64,000 nt of DNA from Epiperipatus broadwayi (taxonomy: Eukaryota > Onychophora > Udeonychophora > Euonychophora > Peripatidae), in NCBI GenBank assembly GCA_028023455.1, contig JAQFVV010000056.1, positions 4,921,717-4,985,716 of the forward strand. Reading direction: 5' to 3'. The stretch's first letter is position 1. Each line of letters starts with the position of its first letter. Both the position numbers and the translations under genes were made by a program. This document shows, piece by piece, positions 1 through 12,062 of the stretch. Below the pieces are notes generated by a model. That model had not been told where the DNA came from. It worked only from the letters and a program-made list of their open reading frames with translations, and made no database searches.

Positions 1-1004
1 ATGCTTATACATTTTTCATAAGAAAGTAAATATTAATTCTTATTAAACCAATGTGCTTAATTTTAATAGCTTTCAAATCAAAATACTTTAAATTTGTCTA
101 TATAATTAGAAAAATAGGTTGAAGACAAGAGTGTGGACCACTTTATCTTTATAAAGTTGAATCTTGTGTTTAGATTTGTGGAGGTCTCTCTTGTAATAAA
201 TTAAGCACTCTTAAAGTGCATGTACTAAGGTTATAACCTTATTTAAGTATAAGAGAGTAAAACAAAATAAAAATTTGTAAAAACTTCACTTCTCATTAAT
301 TGATAAGCTTGATGGAAAATGTTGTTTTTCATTGTATCCTTATGAAAAACTGTAATGCATGCTATAAATTTGAAATGAGTTATTTAATTTTTTTATATTT
401 ACCATAAAAGCTTGAGTAGCACTCCGTTTTATATGACGTAACTATATAATTACAGACTGATTTATTAGTAACATCATTTATTGTTTAATGATGTATAGAA
501 CTCACTTTTTGAATACTGATTGATAATGAAGTAATTCCTCAATAGTAAATACTTTTAAGTTAATTAAAGTTCCTTTTCTTGTGTAACTTGATTCGAACTT
601 TTCTTCATCTTTAACATATTTATTTAAAGCTTATTGTTAAGGATTGCAAAAACTTTGTTCTATATGAACAATTTATAGTTTTACAATAAAACTTATTACA
701 TTAAAATAAAGAGGGAGGGTGGATTAAAAAACAAATTGTGTCGGTTTGATATCAAATTCCAGCGAAGCTTAAAAGATATACCTTGGAAATCTAGGATCTT
801 CATTTATATTATAATATTTTGTCTAATTGCACTTTTCTTTATTATTGAAAATTTTGATAAATATGCTTACACTAATTTTTTTTTAATGATAATAATTCTA
901 TAGCTAACTGTTTGAGAAATCTTTAAATTATAATCTTTTTTCGATTATCATTGCACTAAATCACAAAAGGTGTCTCAGTTATGTCTCAGTTATTAATTTA
1001 CTCT
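1..1004. other. A+T-rich non-coding stretch
   Basis: No open reading frame with recognisable protein similarity and no repeat shared with the rest of the window was seen. The sequence is A+T-rich with short homopolymer runs. It is probably intronic or intergenic. Confidence 0.6.
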
Positions 1005-1230
1005 ACAAGACTTTCAAGCTTTCTTCAGCTATCCAATCCATCTTGTATGACTGATACACATGACCACACATGTGAAAAAGATAAATGATCTCCAATATAC
1101 ATATTTCGTGCTCAACCAGCACTCATCGGTTGGTGCAGATCATCATCTCGCACACACACACATATATATAATTAGTGCTCAGTTTATATTAAAACAGTAA
1201 ATCTTCAAACTTTAATGGACAGCAATTTTG
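1005..1230 (-). repeat. Family P repeat copy P1 (hammerhead SINE-like)
   Basis: This stretch aligns by eye with copies near 14.48-14.64, 23.86-24.29 and 35.30-35.59 kb. Shared blocks on the plus strand are a 'tttcaagct..cttca' block at the left, a hammerhead-type core in the middle (1087-1141, minus strand), an ACACAC/ATATAT stretch, and a block containing 'ctttaatggaca' at the right. The tRNA-like B box seen in P4 is degraded here. The copy ends about 40 bp before an RTE fragment. Exact ends and target duplications were not determined. Confidence 0.65.
1087..1141 (-). ncRNA. Hammerhead ribozyme, type I (copy P1)
   Basis: Read on the minus strand, all parts of a type I hammerhead occur in order. 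The stem I 5' strand is GAUC..CCAA. The core is CCGAUGA, which is the consensus CUGANGA with one U-to-C change at position 4. Stem II is GUGCU-GGUUG-AGCAC, with the usual G10.1-C11.1 pair. GAAA follows, then a 2-bp stem III (AU-AUGU-AU). The predicted cleavage triplet is AUA. The stem I 3' strand is UUGG..GAUC. Stem I is interrupted by an internal loop, the place where natural hammerheads make tertiary contacts with loop II. The U4 change should impair cleavage of this copy. Basis: motif read directly; activity inferred. Confidence 0.7.
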
Positions 1231-1267
1231 TAAAAAGTATTTGAAACTGAAATAAAATATTATTTAA

Positions 1268-2000
1268 AAAGTATTTTGTGATTAAAATGGGTTGCTAAAA
1301 GAGCAAAAGTAAATGGAGATTATTTAAGTCATCTAGATTTTGCAAATGATGTAATTGTTTTTTTTTGTTGTTGTTGTTGTTGTTTTTTTGTTTTTTTTTT
1401 TGCAAATAATGCTTTAGCTAAGCTTCAGAAAATGTTGCAATAGTTGTGTGATGAAGGTAAATGTTAAAAAGACTAAAATAATGTTTGCTGGATTTTCTCA
1501 AAAGAAGAAAAATATATATTGATAATGATGAGTTATAAAAAGGTAACAACTACAAATAACTTGATTGTTATTACTAAAGATGGAAATATAATGGATGAAA
1601 TTAATCATAGAATTAAACTTGGATGGAGTGTGTGTTTGAACAGGAAAGTTTCTAATAAATGTGTTTTACCCATTATTATTTGTAGATGTCAGACTTGGAC
1701 ACTTTAAAAGTAATACAGAGACATCAGACCACTTAATGAAGTATAAAAAGAGATATGATAGGACTAATTAGAAGAGATCAAAAATTAAATATTGAGGGAG
1801 AGAATACTCAGGTGTTACTGACAGTTGAAATATTAAAATGGATTCCAAGAGATTTTAAAAGATCTAGAAAGATACCACACATTAGATGGATAGATGAAAT
1901 AAGGAAGTGTGCTGGAGAGATGTTGAGAAGAGAGGCTAGAAATCAGAGAACATGAATTGAACTTAGAGAGACTTTCATCTTGCAATGAATTGATAACGAA
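1268..2000 (+). pseudogene. RTE-clade LINE fragment (RT 3' half), copy R1
   Basis: This is a 5'-truncated, broken copy of the RTE element present almost complete at 55.1-57.8 kb. It starts in the RT palm (equivalent to about 57,145) and reads through DYLSHLDFAND, where RTE elements normally have FADD. It continues through the thumb region (NHRIKLGW, 'RRDQKLNIEG..TGVTD') to the short 3' part ending in 'LRETFILQ' near 1,985. At least two frameshifts and several stops break the frame, and a T/TTG-rich insertion at 1357-1401 interrupts the RT just after the catalytic box. In life such an element encodes an APE endonuclease plus RT used for target-primed reverse transcription. This copy is dead. 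Confidence 0.85.
1357..1401. repeat. T-rich (TTG)n tract inside RTE copy R1
   Basis: About 45 bases of T runs with five to six TTG units lie inside the RT region of R1. The equivalent place in the copy at 57.2 kb has no such tract, so this is an insertion or slippage expansion after the RTE copy landed. Confidence 0.8.
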
Positions 2001-5000
2001 TAAAAATTATAATGTTAATATCATTAATTCAACTCCAACCCTTTCCCCCTTATATATAAGATCTTAGATATACTTAAAACTTTTACTCTCCACAAACATA
2101 CTGAATTCGAACACATAAAGCATTCAATGAAAATAGTGTTTTGAAAATTATTTTGAATTCTTCATTTTTTAGAAATTCTTCATTTTATTGTTTCATATAC
2201 AGCACTATTAATCAAAATTGTTAAATAAATAAATATATATATATATATATTCTAACCTGTAATCTCGTGCATCCTCACTTCAGAATAGTATATGATATAA
2301 AATAAAAATGGGTTCTATCTCAGTTAATAATTAATAACTAAAATATTCAGCATTAAAATTAAAATATTTCACTAGCTCAAATTTAAAATACGAATAAGGT
2401 TCAGTTTATAAAAATAAATTAAATAAATATTTAATATTTTCATGAGACTTGAAGTGAAAATATAGGTGACAAGATAGATTACATTGAGCCAATATCCCAC
2501 AGGATACTACCTCAATGGCATAAGAACACTATCCCCCCTTATTACTATTTCAAATAACAAACTCATAGTATTCCTATGACCTTAATAACTTTTACTCACT
2601 AAGATTAAACTAATAATTAAATCTTAATCTTCTATTTAATAATAATCTAGCTCAAATAAAATAATCTCAGGTTTATAAAGTTTATTCTAAGTTAATTTAA
2701 AAATATGGTAGTAAAATATGAGAAGGGATTTTATGTCATAATCTGCTACACTGAAACTAATAATAATAAATAACAGTAATAATATTTTTCATTGTTTAAC
2801 TAATTCTGTATATCTTTTCTTTTTACTATAATTTTATTATTATAATAAAATAATGAAATAATATACTATGATCTTATATCTTCGTGTAATGATATAATAA
2901 ATACGTGGTAGCATTTTAATAATCTGACAAACAAAATATGTGTGGCAACTGATAGCATATAATTTAATATAATATTGTGATAACTGATTTATGACCAATA
3001 AAATAATGTAAGATTATGATTATTTAATTATAATGAATACCAATAAAATATTTAAAATTCTTAAAATAATTCTCTATTTATCTTTTGTGCAAAATTATAT
3101 ATTTGTTTCAATTATTATGCATATATCGTGATTTCATGCAGCGATGTGGAGAAATAAATAACTCAGACACAAAATTTTTGAAATAACAAAATTTAACAAA
3201 GTTTATTATTAACAACAAATAAATAAACAATTTATTTACACTATTTACAGTGGATATCCTTAACCTTTTTACTTTACAGTTTGATCTACTGGGTTATAAA
3301 AAAATAATTTATATTTCAATTATATCTTTATTTAGATTTAGGACAAAATTTAAAAAAAATGTTACTATTGGGTTTCTCGCTTCAGTCAAACTATTACAAA
3401 TATATTTATCTACTTTATTAGCAACAGCATTTTATCCTTAATATTATTAAACTATCTTATTTTAAAAAAAATTCATACTTAGAAAAACATTCTATAGAAA
3501 ACAAAATTTTATAATGAGTATGGATTTCTCAAGATATTAAAAAAATTTCATCTTGCAAAGTCAAAGATGTTACACAAAATATTATCCAAAATTCAGTACT
3601 AGATTTTAGTGTTTATCACACGATGTTTACTAATCATAATATATTCTTCTTTAAGCCTTACTTTAGTATGATATAAGTGTAATCATCAATATATTTCTGT
3701 TAATCAATAAACAAAAATATACTATGCATATTGTTTACATAATTTACTTTGTACTATTGTATTTTAAAATAGGCAATACTTATTTTTCTCTTAAAAAATA
3801 ATAATAATAAAGCATTTAAAATTATTATCACTTTAAAGAAAATATCTTTGTTTAGATACTTTATTTTAAAAAAGTTTATATTTCATTTCCGAAATAGAAT
3901 TCAAAATATATTCTATGATTCTTTTCTTTCCTTAGGATACTTTGGATCTTCAATTTTAAGTTATAACGTCCTATTCCTTCTAAGCAAATAAACCAATCTT
4001 ATACAAAACAATAGCATAACCTAAGTTCTAAATTATTTATCATTTCTCTTAAACATATCTTACTGAATGATGCAGTTACATGAAATAAAGATAGCGAAAA
4101 CAGATGCATAGGATTAAGGAAGAAAGCTAGAGTATTACTCTTAACATATCTCAAAATCATGGTACAGTGCGAAGAGGTATGACATTTACCTGCCTAATAT
4201 CCTCTAATACAGGGACGATGTTAAAGCTATTTCTTCAGCTTTATTAGAACATCAAATATTTAAAGAAATATAAACACTGTCCAAATAAAATGTGTATCAG
4301 TCATAGGGCTTTGTTAACTATGCTGATATTCACATAAAGACTAAATATTATTTCCATTCCTTATAACATCCTATTTCTTAAAACATCATCTTGGTTTTCT
4401 GTTCACTAAGTACTTCCAAGACACTATCTCAACATTATTTCTCAAGATTTTTCTACATCTTACATTGATAAATAACTATCTGCATTTACAAAACAATAAA
4501 TAAAATTCATTAATAGTTAAACAATCTAGCTGTTCCACAAGAAAAGTCTGCTTACTTCATTATTCTATATGTCTAATCATATACAATCTACTTAGACAAT
4601 ATTTGAATATCCCATAACATGAAAATTTTAAAAGAATCACATAATTATTTGTTATGTTGGATTATATCACTAATAAAAAAAACAAAATCGTCGTATGCAT
4701 ATTTTCAAATCAATCCTATCTCATAATGTTTTTTAAAATGTTGTATGAAATGTGGTACATATAAGTAAAACTTTTACACTTCATTCTTCCAATTTATGGA
4801 TGATCTAAAGAAAACAAAAAAATATACATTATAAATTATCAATAGTTATTATTATTACCAATAACCTTTATCTAGTCATCATGTTCAGTAGGCTTCCTTT
4901 ATCCACTTGAGCATTGCAGATATAAAAAAAAAATTCACACCCATACACTTTATTAAAATATTTTTAGCTAAATTATTAGATTGTTATATTATAAAATTTT

Positions 5001-7914
5001 AATATTAATAAATTAATGTTTTTATGTTTTTCCTAACCTTATATAAAAAAATTTAGATTTAAACTAGGTTAACAAAATAAAAGGAATCAAAACTATAATT
5101 ACATATTTTCTTGACGATAGTTCCTGATAAGTCCAAAATGTTTATTATTTTCTCTAGAGTTTTTAAAAATGTTCTCCTCCAAGCGCGTTAAAGTTTAAAA
5201 TAAAAATAATTATTAATTCATTTAGTAAAATTTATAGAAAATAATCCTTGGTTTTAGTATTTAGGATGATAATTATTAAATCATAATATTAATTAATCCC
5301 ATGAAGTTTTTTTTAAGTATTTTCTCTGCCAATATTCTCTGCATATCCGATCCATCAATCCATCTAATTTAACTTCAAAAACATTCGATAAACTTTTAAG
5401 TACTATTTGTATTTCCATGGATCCATCTTTTATTCAACTATGTGTTCACTTTTTTATATATGTTTCCTTCTTGATACATTTAAACTTTCGTTAGGTATTT
5501 TTATAAATCTCTTTTAAAAATAAAAAAAAATATTACCTTCAGAAAGGATATAACATTTTACTCATTTGAATATAATATTCTATAAAAACATTTCATAAAA
5601 TATAATTGTCTTATTACTATTTAAAAATAAATCTTGGATAAACTTATAAATAATACATTTCAATACATTTTTTAGACTCCGTATAATGTCCGAGCTGTGG
5701 TTTTTTTTTTATGTACCAAAACAGTTCTCCGGTTATGCATTAATAAAGCTGTATCAACAAATATTCCAAACATTTTTACAGTATTACAATTTATATCCAT
5801 TTTATTTCGTAGTATATCCATCCTTTATTGCGAAGTTTAGGTTAAATTTTTAGATAAAATATGACTGGTAAGTACTTTAAAAATTAGAAAATCATTTCCA
5901 AGAAGTTTCTAAATTATTATATTTTAACACCCTCTTTTGCAAAAATACTTTAAAAAATTATCAATTAGTTTTTTGCAAATAAAACGATAAGAAAGTACTA
6001 AAAAAAAAAATTGACTAAAATAAAAAAATTTAAAAATAAATACTATCTCTTTGATAGTTATAATTTACCTTTCTCTAGTTTCAATACATTATTAATCTCC
6101 TCCTATACCCCTGTGCAATTCATATGTATAGTCTGTAAGAATACCTATTCCTATTGGTTAATTCTTACTTTAGCTTGAGAACAAATTTACATATTTTTAG
6201 TTTATAGTAGAATTAAATTTCAAAATTAGAAATTATGACGTAATGAACTTAAAATATTATTTAAAATACCACTTTTAATTCAATTATAACTTTATTTAAA
6301 TTATTTTAATCTTTTAAAATAACTTTTAAAATAACATATAATAACTTATTCCATTTCTTAATATTCAATTTATCTATTTTTATTTAAATAAAATATTTAA
6401 TTTTTATATTATGAATGTATTCATCTTTATTACATTATTTAAAACATTACATACGATAGTTAACTTAATATTTATTATTATTTGTTTTTATGATAGGCAA
6501 TAATTCTATCCAATTCTATAATATAACTTTTAAAATATTTTAAACTTCGTTACTTTAAATACAAACAAGCACGTGTGTGAAAGTATATAGTATACAAGTC
6601 ACATGATTAATAACTTTGACAGACGATTTTCAATCTATTTTTCTGCCTAGACTAATAAAATTGATACACTTATTATATTTAATAATATAATTATAAAATT
6701 TGGAAGAACAATTTAGAAAATATAGAATTAAATACAATTCTCACCATCATAAAGTTTATTTTTTAAAATATATTATATTAATTTTGACTATTAAATATGA
6801 TTATAAATTTAAACATAGCATTTATTAAATTATCAGTTTTAAACTATTAAAATTGAATTTTTAAATATACTTTTAATATTTATAGCTGTGTTATTTAATA
6901 TGGCCAGCTTTTACAACCATATGAAACAATATTTAAAGCTTTACATAACCATTTTTAAATAATTCGCTATAATTTTATATACTACGTATTTGCTTTAGCC
7001 TCAAATTGTACTTTATAACATAATTGACAAACTATAATTAATAAATCAAAAGAACATATTCTAAAATTTAAAATTTTTAGTAATTGACTGTTATGAACTA
7101 TTACCGACCTATAGAAAAGGGCACAATATATATATAACAGATATGATAAAATTTGAATAAAAGAAAACTAATTATAAAAACAGTATAGTTATAGCATTTT
7201 TTTAATTTTTTACTGACAGTGGTGGTTTATTGTAGATTTGTTTGTGATTTTTTAAATTTTAAATTAGCAATATTTTTTAAGCAGCTGTTACTTTTATTTG
7301 TTTTTTGTTGTTATTTTGTTTACTTGTTTGTTTATTTTTAAATACACTAGAGAAAAAATAATATATAATGAATATATTATCATGCAATTTAAAAAATTGT
7401 CTTCTATAAATATTACTGTCACAAATTTTATATTTTCATTTAAATTAAAGTCATTATTAATTTAAAATGTTATAATATTATTAATATTTTATAAATATAT
7501 CAAAATGTGGTTGAAAATTAACTAAGACAGTTTTCAATCTAAAAATATAGTTCCTTTTTTTTTATTTAACCTTATCAGTCAAATATTATATATTTTGTGA
7601 ACAAAAACTTTATCCTAAACTAGTATAATATTTAAAAATATGTAAACTAAAATTAGTACATCAAATATCAAATTTCTTCCACAAAACCATAGAGATGTGT
7701 ATGTATTAAAATTGTAGATTCAAATAATCTTGAAAATTTGAATTTTATTGAATCAACAGATCAAAAAACTTTTTCATTCTAAATATACAAGGAAGTGGGA
7801 ATACCCAAAAAAATTCAAAATTTTGTAATAAAAAAATTGTGTATCTATTTTTAGTGTTACAAATTGAATTTCCTTCCAAATAATATCCATTTGATACTAC
7901 ATTAGTCTAAAACA
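2001..7914. other. Long A+T-rich stretch without recognised genes
   Basis: No gene was recognised. There is an (AT)n run near 2,230. Minus-strand open stretches near 5.28-5.46 kb and 5.66-5.80 kb are slightly richer in sense codons and could be very old retroelement remains, but no conserved motif was identified. The rest is low-complexity A+T DNA with many short direct and inverted repeats. Confidence 0.5.
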
Positions 7915-8345
7915 TGTTTTTCATTTTTTGAAACAATCCCGGAGCTCTTGCAAATTGATACCCTTTAATGACTTCCTAGTTTTTTCATCTCAGTTGCACC
8001 AAGTGAGATTGAAAGAATATGGTTAATGGATGCACTGGGTCATGCTGTGTTTGTTTAAAAATTGTTTCACATTCAAGGCTTTGTGCACTGGAGTGCTGTT
8101 ATGCTGAAGCTACCACATTTTGTCATAAATCAGGATGTTTTCATTTTAACTTATCACACAAATATTTTAGAACATGCAGATAAAATACTGGACCATTACA
8201 AATGAATTCTGAGTGAACAATGCTATTTGCATAAAAAAAGAAAAAAATCAGCATTGTCTTGACATTAAACATCACTTACCATGCTTTTTTGGAATGTGAT
8301 GAATTTATTCTTTTATTAAACCACTTGTAAACTTGTATTTTCCAG
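7915..8345 (-). pseudogene. mariner transposase relic (C-terminal half)
   Basis: Read on the minus strand with frameshifts, this matches the C-terminal half of mariner-type transposases. It shows a KRINSSHSKKAW block, NVKTML followed by IVHSEF, QHNSTPVHKAL where the family has HHDNAPxHxAL, then PYSFNLTWCN where the family has PYSPDLAPCDF, and KSLKGINLQ. Mariner transposases are DDD/D enzymes that cut and paste DNA at TA sites. Here the second catalytic Asp is Asn (QHN), the third is also Asn (CN), and stops and frameshifts are present, so the copy is inactive. The N-terminal DNA-binding half and the terminal inverted repeats were not found; the region up to about 8,560 may include more of it. 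Confidence 0.75.
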
Positions 8346-9067
8346 CAATGTTCTTATAAGCTATTTTAAGAATTGCAACTGGTTTACCTGGCTTGTTCCC
8401 TAATAGAAAATGGAATTTCACATTGTTCTAATTTTTCAACCATAACAAAAATTGACAAATGAGTGAAATATACTCATGTAACAAAAATGTTTACTATGTG
8501 GCATCACAATTTTATTTGATGATACTGGTCAAAATGCTGCAGAAGGATACATGCAAGAGGTATTTACTGGAAAAAGCAGGCAGTACTTCAGGCCCTCCCA
8601 TCAGAGAACAATTTTGTTTTTTGGCATATTTCTCATATCTATCTATTATATATATATATATATAAATTTAATAGCTTGTTTTGTTGGTTATTGTTACTTT
8701 ATAAGCCAACAAATATTGCACCAATCTTTATGAATCTTGTACAATTTTTTTCTTTTTTCTTTTTTGGAGAATTATATAATGGATTTTTGTTTTATGATAT
8801 TTAATTGTTTTAAAAACTTTAGTAATTTGAAATATGCACCAAAATTACATTTTCAAAAGACTTCATAAAAATGCAAAAATATTACAGGCACTGGACATTT
8901 TTTAATCAGATATATGGCCTACATATTTAAATACACATCCATAGAAATAAAAAGAAATATAGTAGCAAGATAAAATTTGATTTAATAAATATATTTTAAA
9001 TTAATTCAATTTTATTTGTTTTCTATATTTAATTTCTTACTTGCAGTTGGAATATAAATAAAATACT
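8346..9067. other. A+T-rich stretch, no gene recognised
   Basis: The first 200 bp may hold decayed upstream parts of the mariner copy. The rest is A+T-rich with a (TA)n run near 8,650. Small open frames here carry no recognisable motif. Confidence 0.5.
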
Positions 9068-9082
9068 ATGATATTAAAATTT

Positions 9083-9297
9083 AAACAAGATAAAACTCTC
9101 CACACAGTAGTGCCACCCTGTGCCAACCAGAGTAATCAATGAAATGCCAGAAGGCTTGTGCATAAAATCCCTACCTAATGCATACTCATCCAATATCCTC
9201 AGACTAGTTTCTGGTTTGTAGTCTTCATATGGAGAGTTTCGCCTTGTTTATAAACAATTATGTGCTAGTATAAGAGATGGTGATCATGTGATGCTTA
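9083..9297 (-). mobile_element. Family M retroposed element, copy M1
   Basis: This 215-bp element is flanked by perfect 15-bp direct repeats (ATGATATTAAAATTT at 9068-9082 and 9298-9312). Both ends carry the inverted block ACTCTCCAyACAG, and the right end extends into a unique arm (TTTATAAACAATTATGTGC to GATCATGTGATGCTTA). The core contains the 3' half of the family's hammerhead-like motif on the minus strand (CCAGAAACUAGUC then a GGAUAUUGGAU strand), but the 5' half is deleted. Long target duplications of varying length point to retroposition rather than cut-and-paste. Related copies lie near 26.3, 38.3 and 49.9 kb. It has no coding capacity. Confidence 0.75.
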
Positions 9298-9312
9298 ATG
9301 ATATTAAAATTT

Positions 9313-10319
9313 TATAGCCATATTAAAAATTAGTTTACCACATAAAGAATATGTTTAAACTAAAATCCTAAAAGTTGACCAAATTCAATAATATAACTAA
9401 TCATTAAGTGTTATTTTTTTGTGGTACTACTGTTAATAATTCACAATTGTTATTTTATGAACTGCTATCTATTGCATTATATTCTCTACTAATGTGAGCA
9501 AATCTATAGGTACAAGTAATATAATATATAAACCAAGTGTTCAAATATAAGCTCTCATTGGAGAAATGAAAATATTATATTACATGATTCAGATGAATAC
9601 TTAGGATTTTTATTTGAGTACTCTTTCCACAGCCATCTAAGCAAAGGAATTGATTATTAATCAATAAATGATTATCTAGCTAATCTTAGTTAGATGATAA
9701 ACAATCAAGAAGAATTACAAATATTCACCTCCTAGTAAATGGTTAATCTGTTAAGTGAAATCTCTTTTTTTTTTTTGCACTTTTCTTCTTTGGATGTCTA
9801 CTATAGAGACCTTCATTATGCAGTCAGATACTATTTTAAAGCTGTGGCATGTTTGCATATATGTGAGTTCACATACTTGTTTGTTTTAGTGTTTTAATAT
9901 AATAATGAATTTCAATTGTTTATTTAATTTTGATCCTCTTGATAAAAGTTTTAAATAGCAATAAAGTTTTAAAATAACTGTTTTAGCTCTATTTTTAAAG
10001 TAAACTTTATTAAACATATAAAAAAAAAAACAGGTAATTAATAAATTGAGCAAAAGAAATAATTAAACAAGTTATATCATTATTGAATCATTATTGAAAT
10101 AAAAATTTCTACAGTATAATACAAACTAATTGAAATATTTTTTACACTGACTAAAATCATGAAAAAGATTAATTATGTATAAAATTAGGGTTGTTAAAGA
10201 AAGAAAATATAACAATAAATCTAAATTATATCTGCATATTCACGGTGGCTCTAAATGAAGATCAGGCTTCATATGGCTACTACAATATCAATATGAGTCT
10301 TGGTCAGATTTCTGGTTAT
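9313..10319. other. A+T-rich stretch, no gene recognised
   Basis: Nothing recognisable was seen. There are homopolymer T and A runs near 9,765 and 10,021. Confidence 0.5.
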
Positions 10320-10334
10320 AGTTTTTAATATTTT

Positions 10335-10435
10335 TTTAAGTGTCATAGCATCGGCCAGGACGCGAACCCACAACCCAGGCAACTGCCTGCAAGTGCAAGG
10401 CAGTCGCGCTGACCTCTCGACCGCCAATGCAAGAC
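10335..10435 (-). mobile_element. tRNA-derived SINE, subfamily A
   Basis: Read on the minus strand, this is a tRNA-like head with a GGTCGAGAGGTCAGCGCG A-box region, a GCCTTGCACTTGCAGGC arm, a near-consensus B box (GGGTTCGCGTCC) and a short tail after GGCCGATGCTATGACACTT. Perfect 15-bp target duplications (AGTTTTTAATATTTT at 10320-10334 and 10436-10450) bracket it. SINEs of this kind are transcribed by RNA polymerase III and mobilised in trans by a LINE. Close relatives lie at 25.69 and 32.43 kb, and a second subfamily at 27.49, 48.84 and 52.35 kb. The intact duplications suggest fairly recent insertion. Confidence 0.9.
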
Positions 10436-10450
10436 AGTTTTTAATATTTT

Positions 10451-11089
10451 ATTGATAAAAAGGGGTAGTTTCACAGATATCAAGTTAAAGAATAAAATGA
10501 CATCTCATAAACCAAAAACTAAATACTGTCAATCTTATATTAAAAAATAGTCCCCATTGAATATTTTCAATAAGGACTGGTAACGTGAAAAATTGGTTTT
10601 GTATAATAGCTTCTATAAGCTGGTGATGTGTACATAAAGTAATGCATTTGCAAACAAATTCTTCAAATTTTTCCTCTTCCTTCATATGTAAAGAGCATAC
10701 CAAATCAATAATTGCAATGCCATTCTTCCAGCTAGAGTGTTTTGATCAGCAAATTTTGAGGTTTATTTTTAATAGAAAATCCAAGTATACTAGAACTTGA
10801 GTAAGAAAAGAATAGAAATTTTTTTAGAATTGGTGTTACTTGTTGTGTCTCCTACTATTTTTTTAGAATAGAATGGAGATGGGGCATGTTTATGTGGATA
10901 TAAAAGTGAATAAGCTATATAATAGCTTGTTTCTGATGGATGAGGGTCTCTAGAAGTTACAGGAATATATGATATTAGGGATGGAGACAATGAGTTTGGT
11001 CAATGTATTGAATGCTCTCTGGTGGTAAAATATAGAGACACAATGTAAGGAAAGAACGTTTAACTTTTATTGTTTCTGCATTTTTTTCA
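10451..11089. other. Possible downstream remains of the adjacent minus-strand LINE
   Basis: Minus-strand open stretches (10485-10703 and 10790-10990) show more coding-like composition than the surroundings and lie downstream of the RT relic at 11.09-12.06 kb in the same orientation. They may be its C-terminal region. No diagnostic motif was identified. Confidence 0.3.
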
Positions 11090-12062
11090 TACTTATGGCA
11101 ATTAGTTTTTTTGTCCCAAACAAGTCTGGGATATAAAGAATTTACCCTTTTTTAAAATAAAGTAGTGAAGTTAATAATTGGAGCATAATAATTGATTTGG
11201 GAAATATTTTATGCACAGTGACAGATAAACTTTTGAGAGTTAGTTTATGATCTTTTCAATTAAAGCCAGAAGAGTATTTTGTATGGCTATTCTTAATGAA
11301 TTGAGGGGAAGATGAATTGAAAATTCTAAATATTTATAAGGAAGTAGCACTGTAAATAGAATATATCTGTTTCCCAGTAAGAATGTACCATACAGATGAC
11401 TTCTTTTTATTAAAAGTTAAAAAGAAAGCTTGAGAATAATATTCTAATATGGGAAAGAATTTGAAAATAAGTTTTTTGGAAGGAAGATTACTAAGTCATC
11501 CATATATAAAATATGGCTAGTTAATTTATTTATAAAGAATATGTATATATCAGGCAATTTGTTTTCTATTTCAAGTAAAAATGGTTTAATATATAGTATG
11601 GGAGGAAGATAACTGTGGGGAGAATCCTGAAAGATGAAATTATGAGAATGGATCCCAGAAAATAATTTTTCATTTCCAGTAACATGTATAATTTCTATTG
11701 ATTAGCAAGTTGACCATTCTATATAGTAAAGCATTGAAATTTTGTGTTGGTTGATTACTTTTAGAAGTTTATTCATTGGCACAAAATCAAAGGCTGCTAC
11801 AATGTCCAATTGAACAATAATAGAAGCTATCTTTTTGCTTGCCTTGTTCTATCAATTATCATCTTAAATAGTACTACTCCTATAGATGTGGAGCTTCCCT
11901 TCTTGAAAAAAAAAATTTGGATATAGAAAGAAGAATCAGAGGTTGTATCTTATCTTTAATGGATTTGATGACTTTGTTGATAAATGAAGACTTAGATATA
12001 GATTGAGAGATATGAAGTTGTGAGGGAAGGATGTCTTTTTTCAAAAAAGGAATTAATGGAGC
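11090..12062 (-). pseudogene. Non-LTR retrotransposon RT relic with YMDD box
   Basis: Minus-strand translation, with frameshifts, gives the order expected of a LINE-type reverse transcriptase: 'IIVQLDIVAAFDFVPMNKLL' (palm strand with the first catalytic Asp and the AFDxVP box), then 'SHILYMDDLVIFLP' (catalytic YxDD box, near 11.49-11.53 kb), then 'PYKYLEF' (the YKYLG-like strand before the thumb). A YMDD box preceded by SHxL is typical of R2/R4/Dong-type relatives rather than RTE. The clade assignment is only a suggestion. Stops and frameshifts are common and no endonuclease was recognised. It is clearly a different element from the RTE copies elsewhere in the window. Confidence 0.7.

Noticed and set aside
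8459-8733. Overlapping 68- and 60-codon frames
   Set aside because: They contain low-complexity Ile/Tyr runs from a (TA)n tract and no recognisable domain.
10335-10435. A genuine tRNA gene
   Set aside because: The B box is good, but the cloverleaf is incomplete, the same sequence is dispersed in six copies with TSDs, and a tail is present: it is a SINE.
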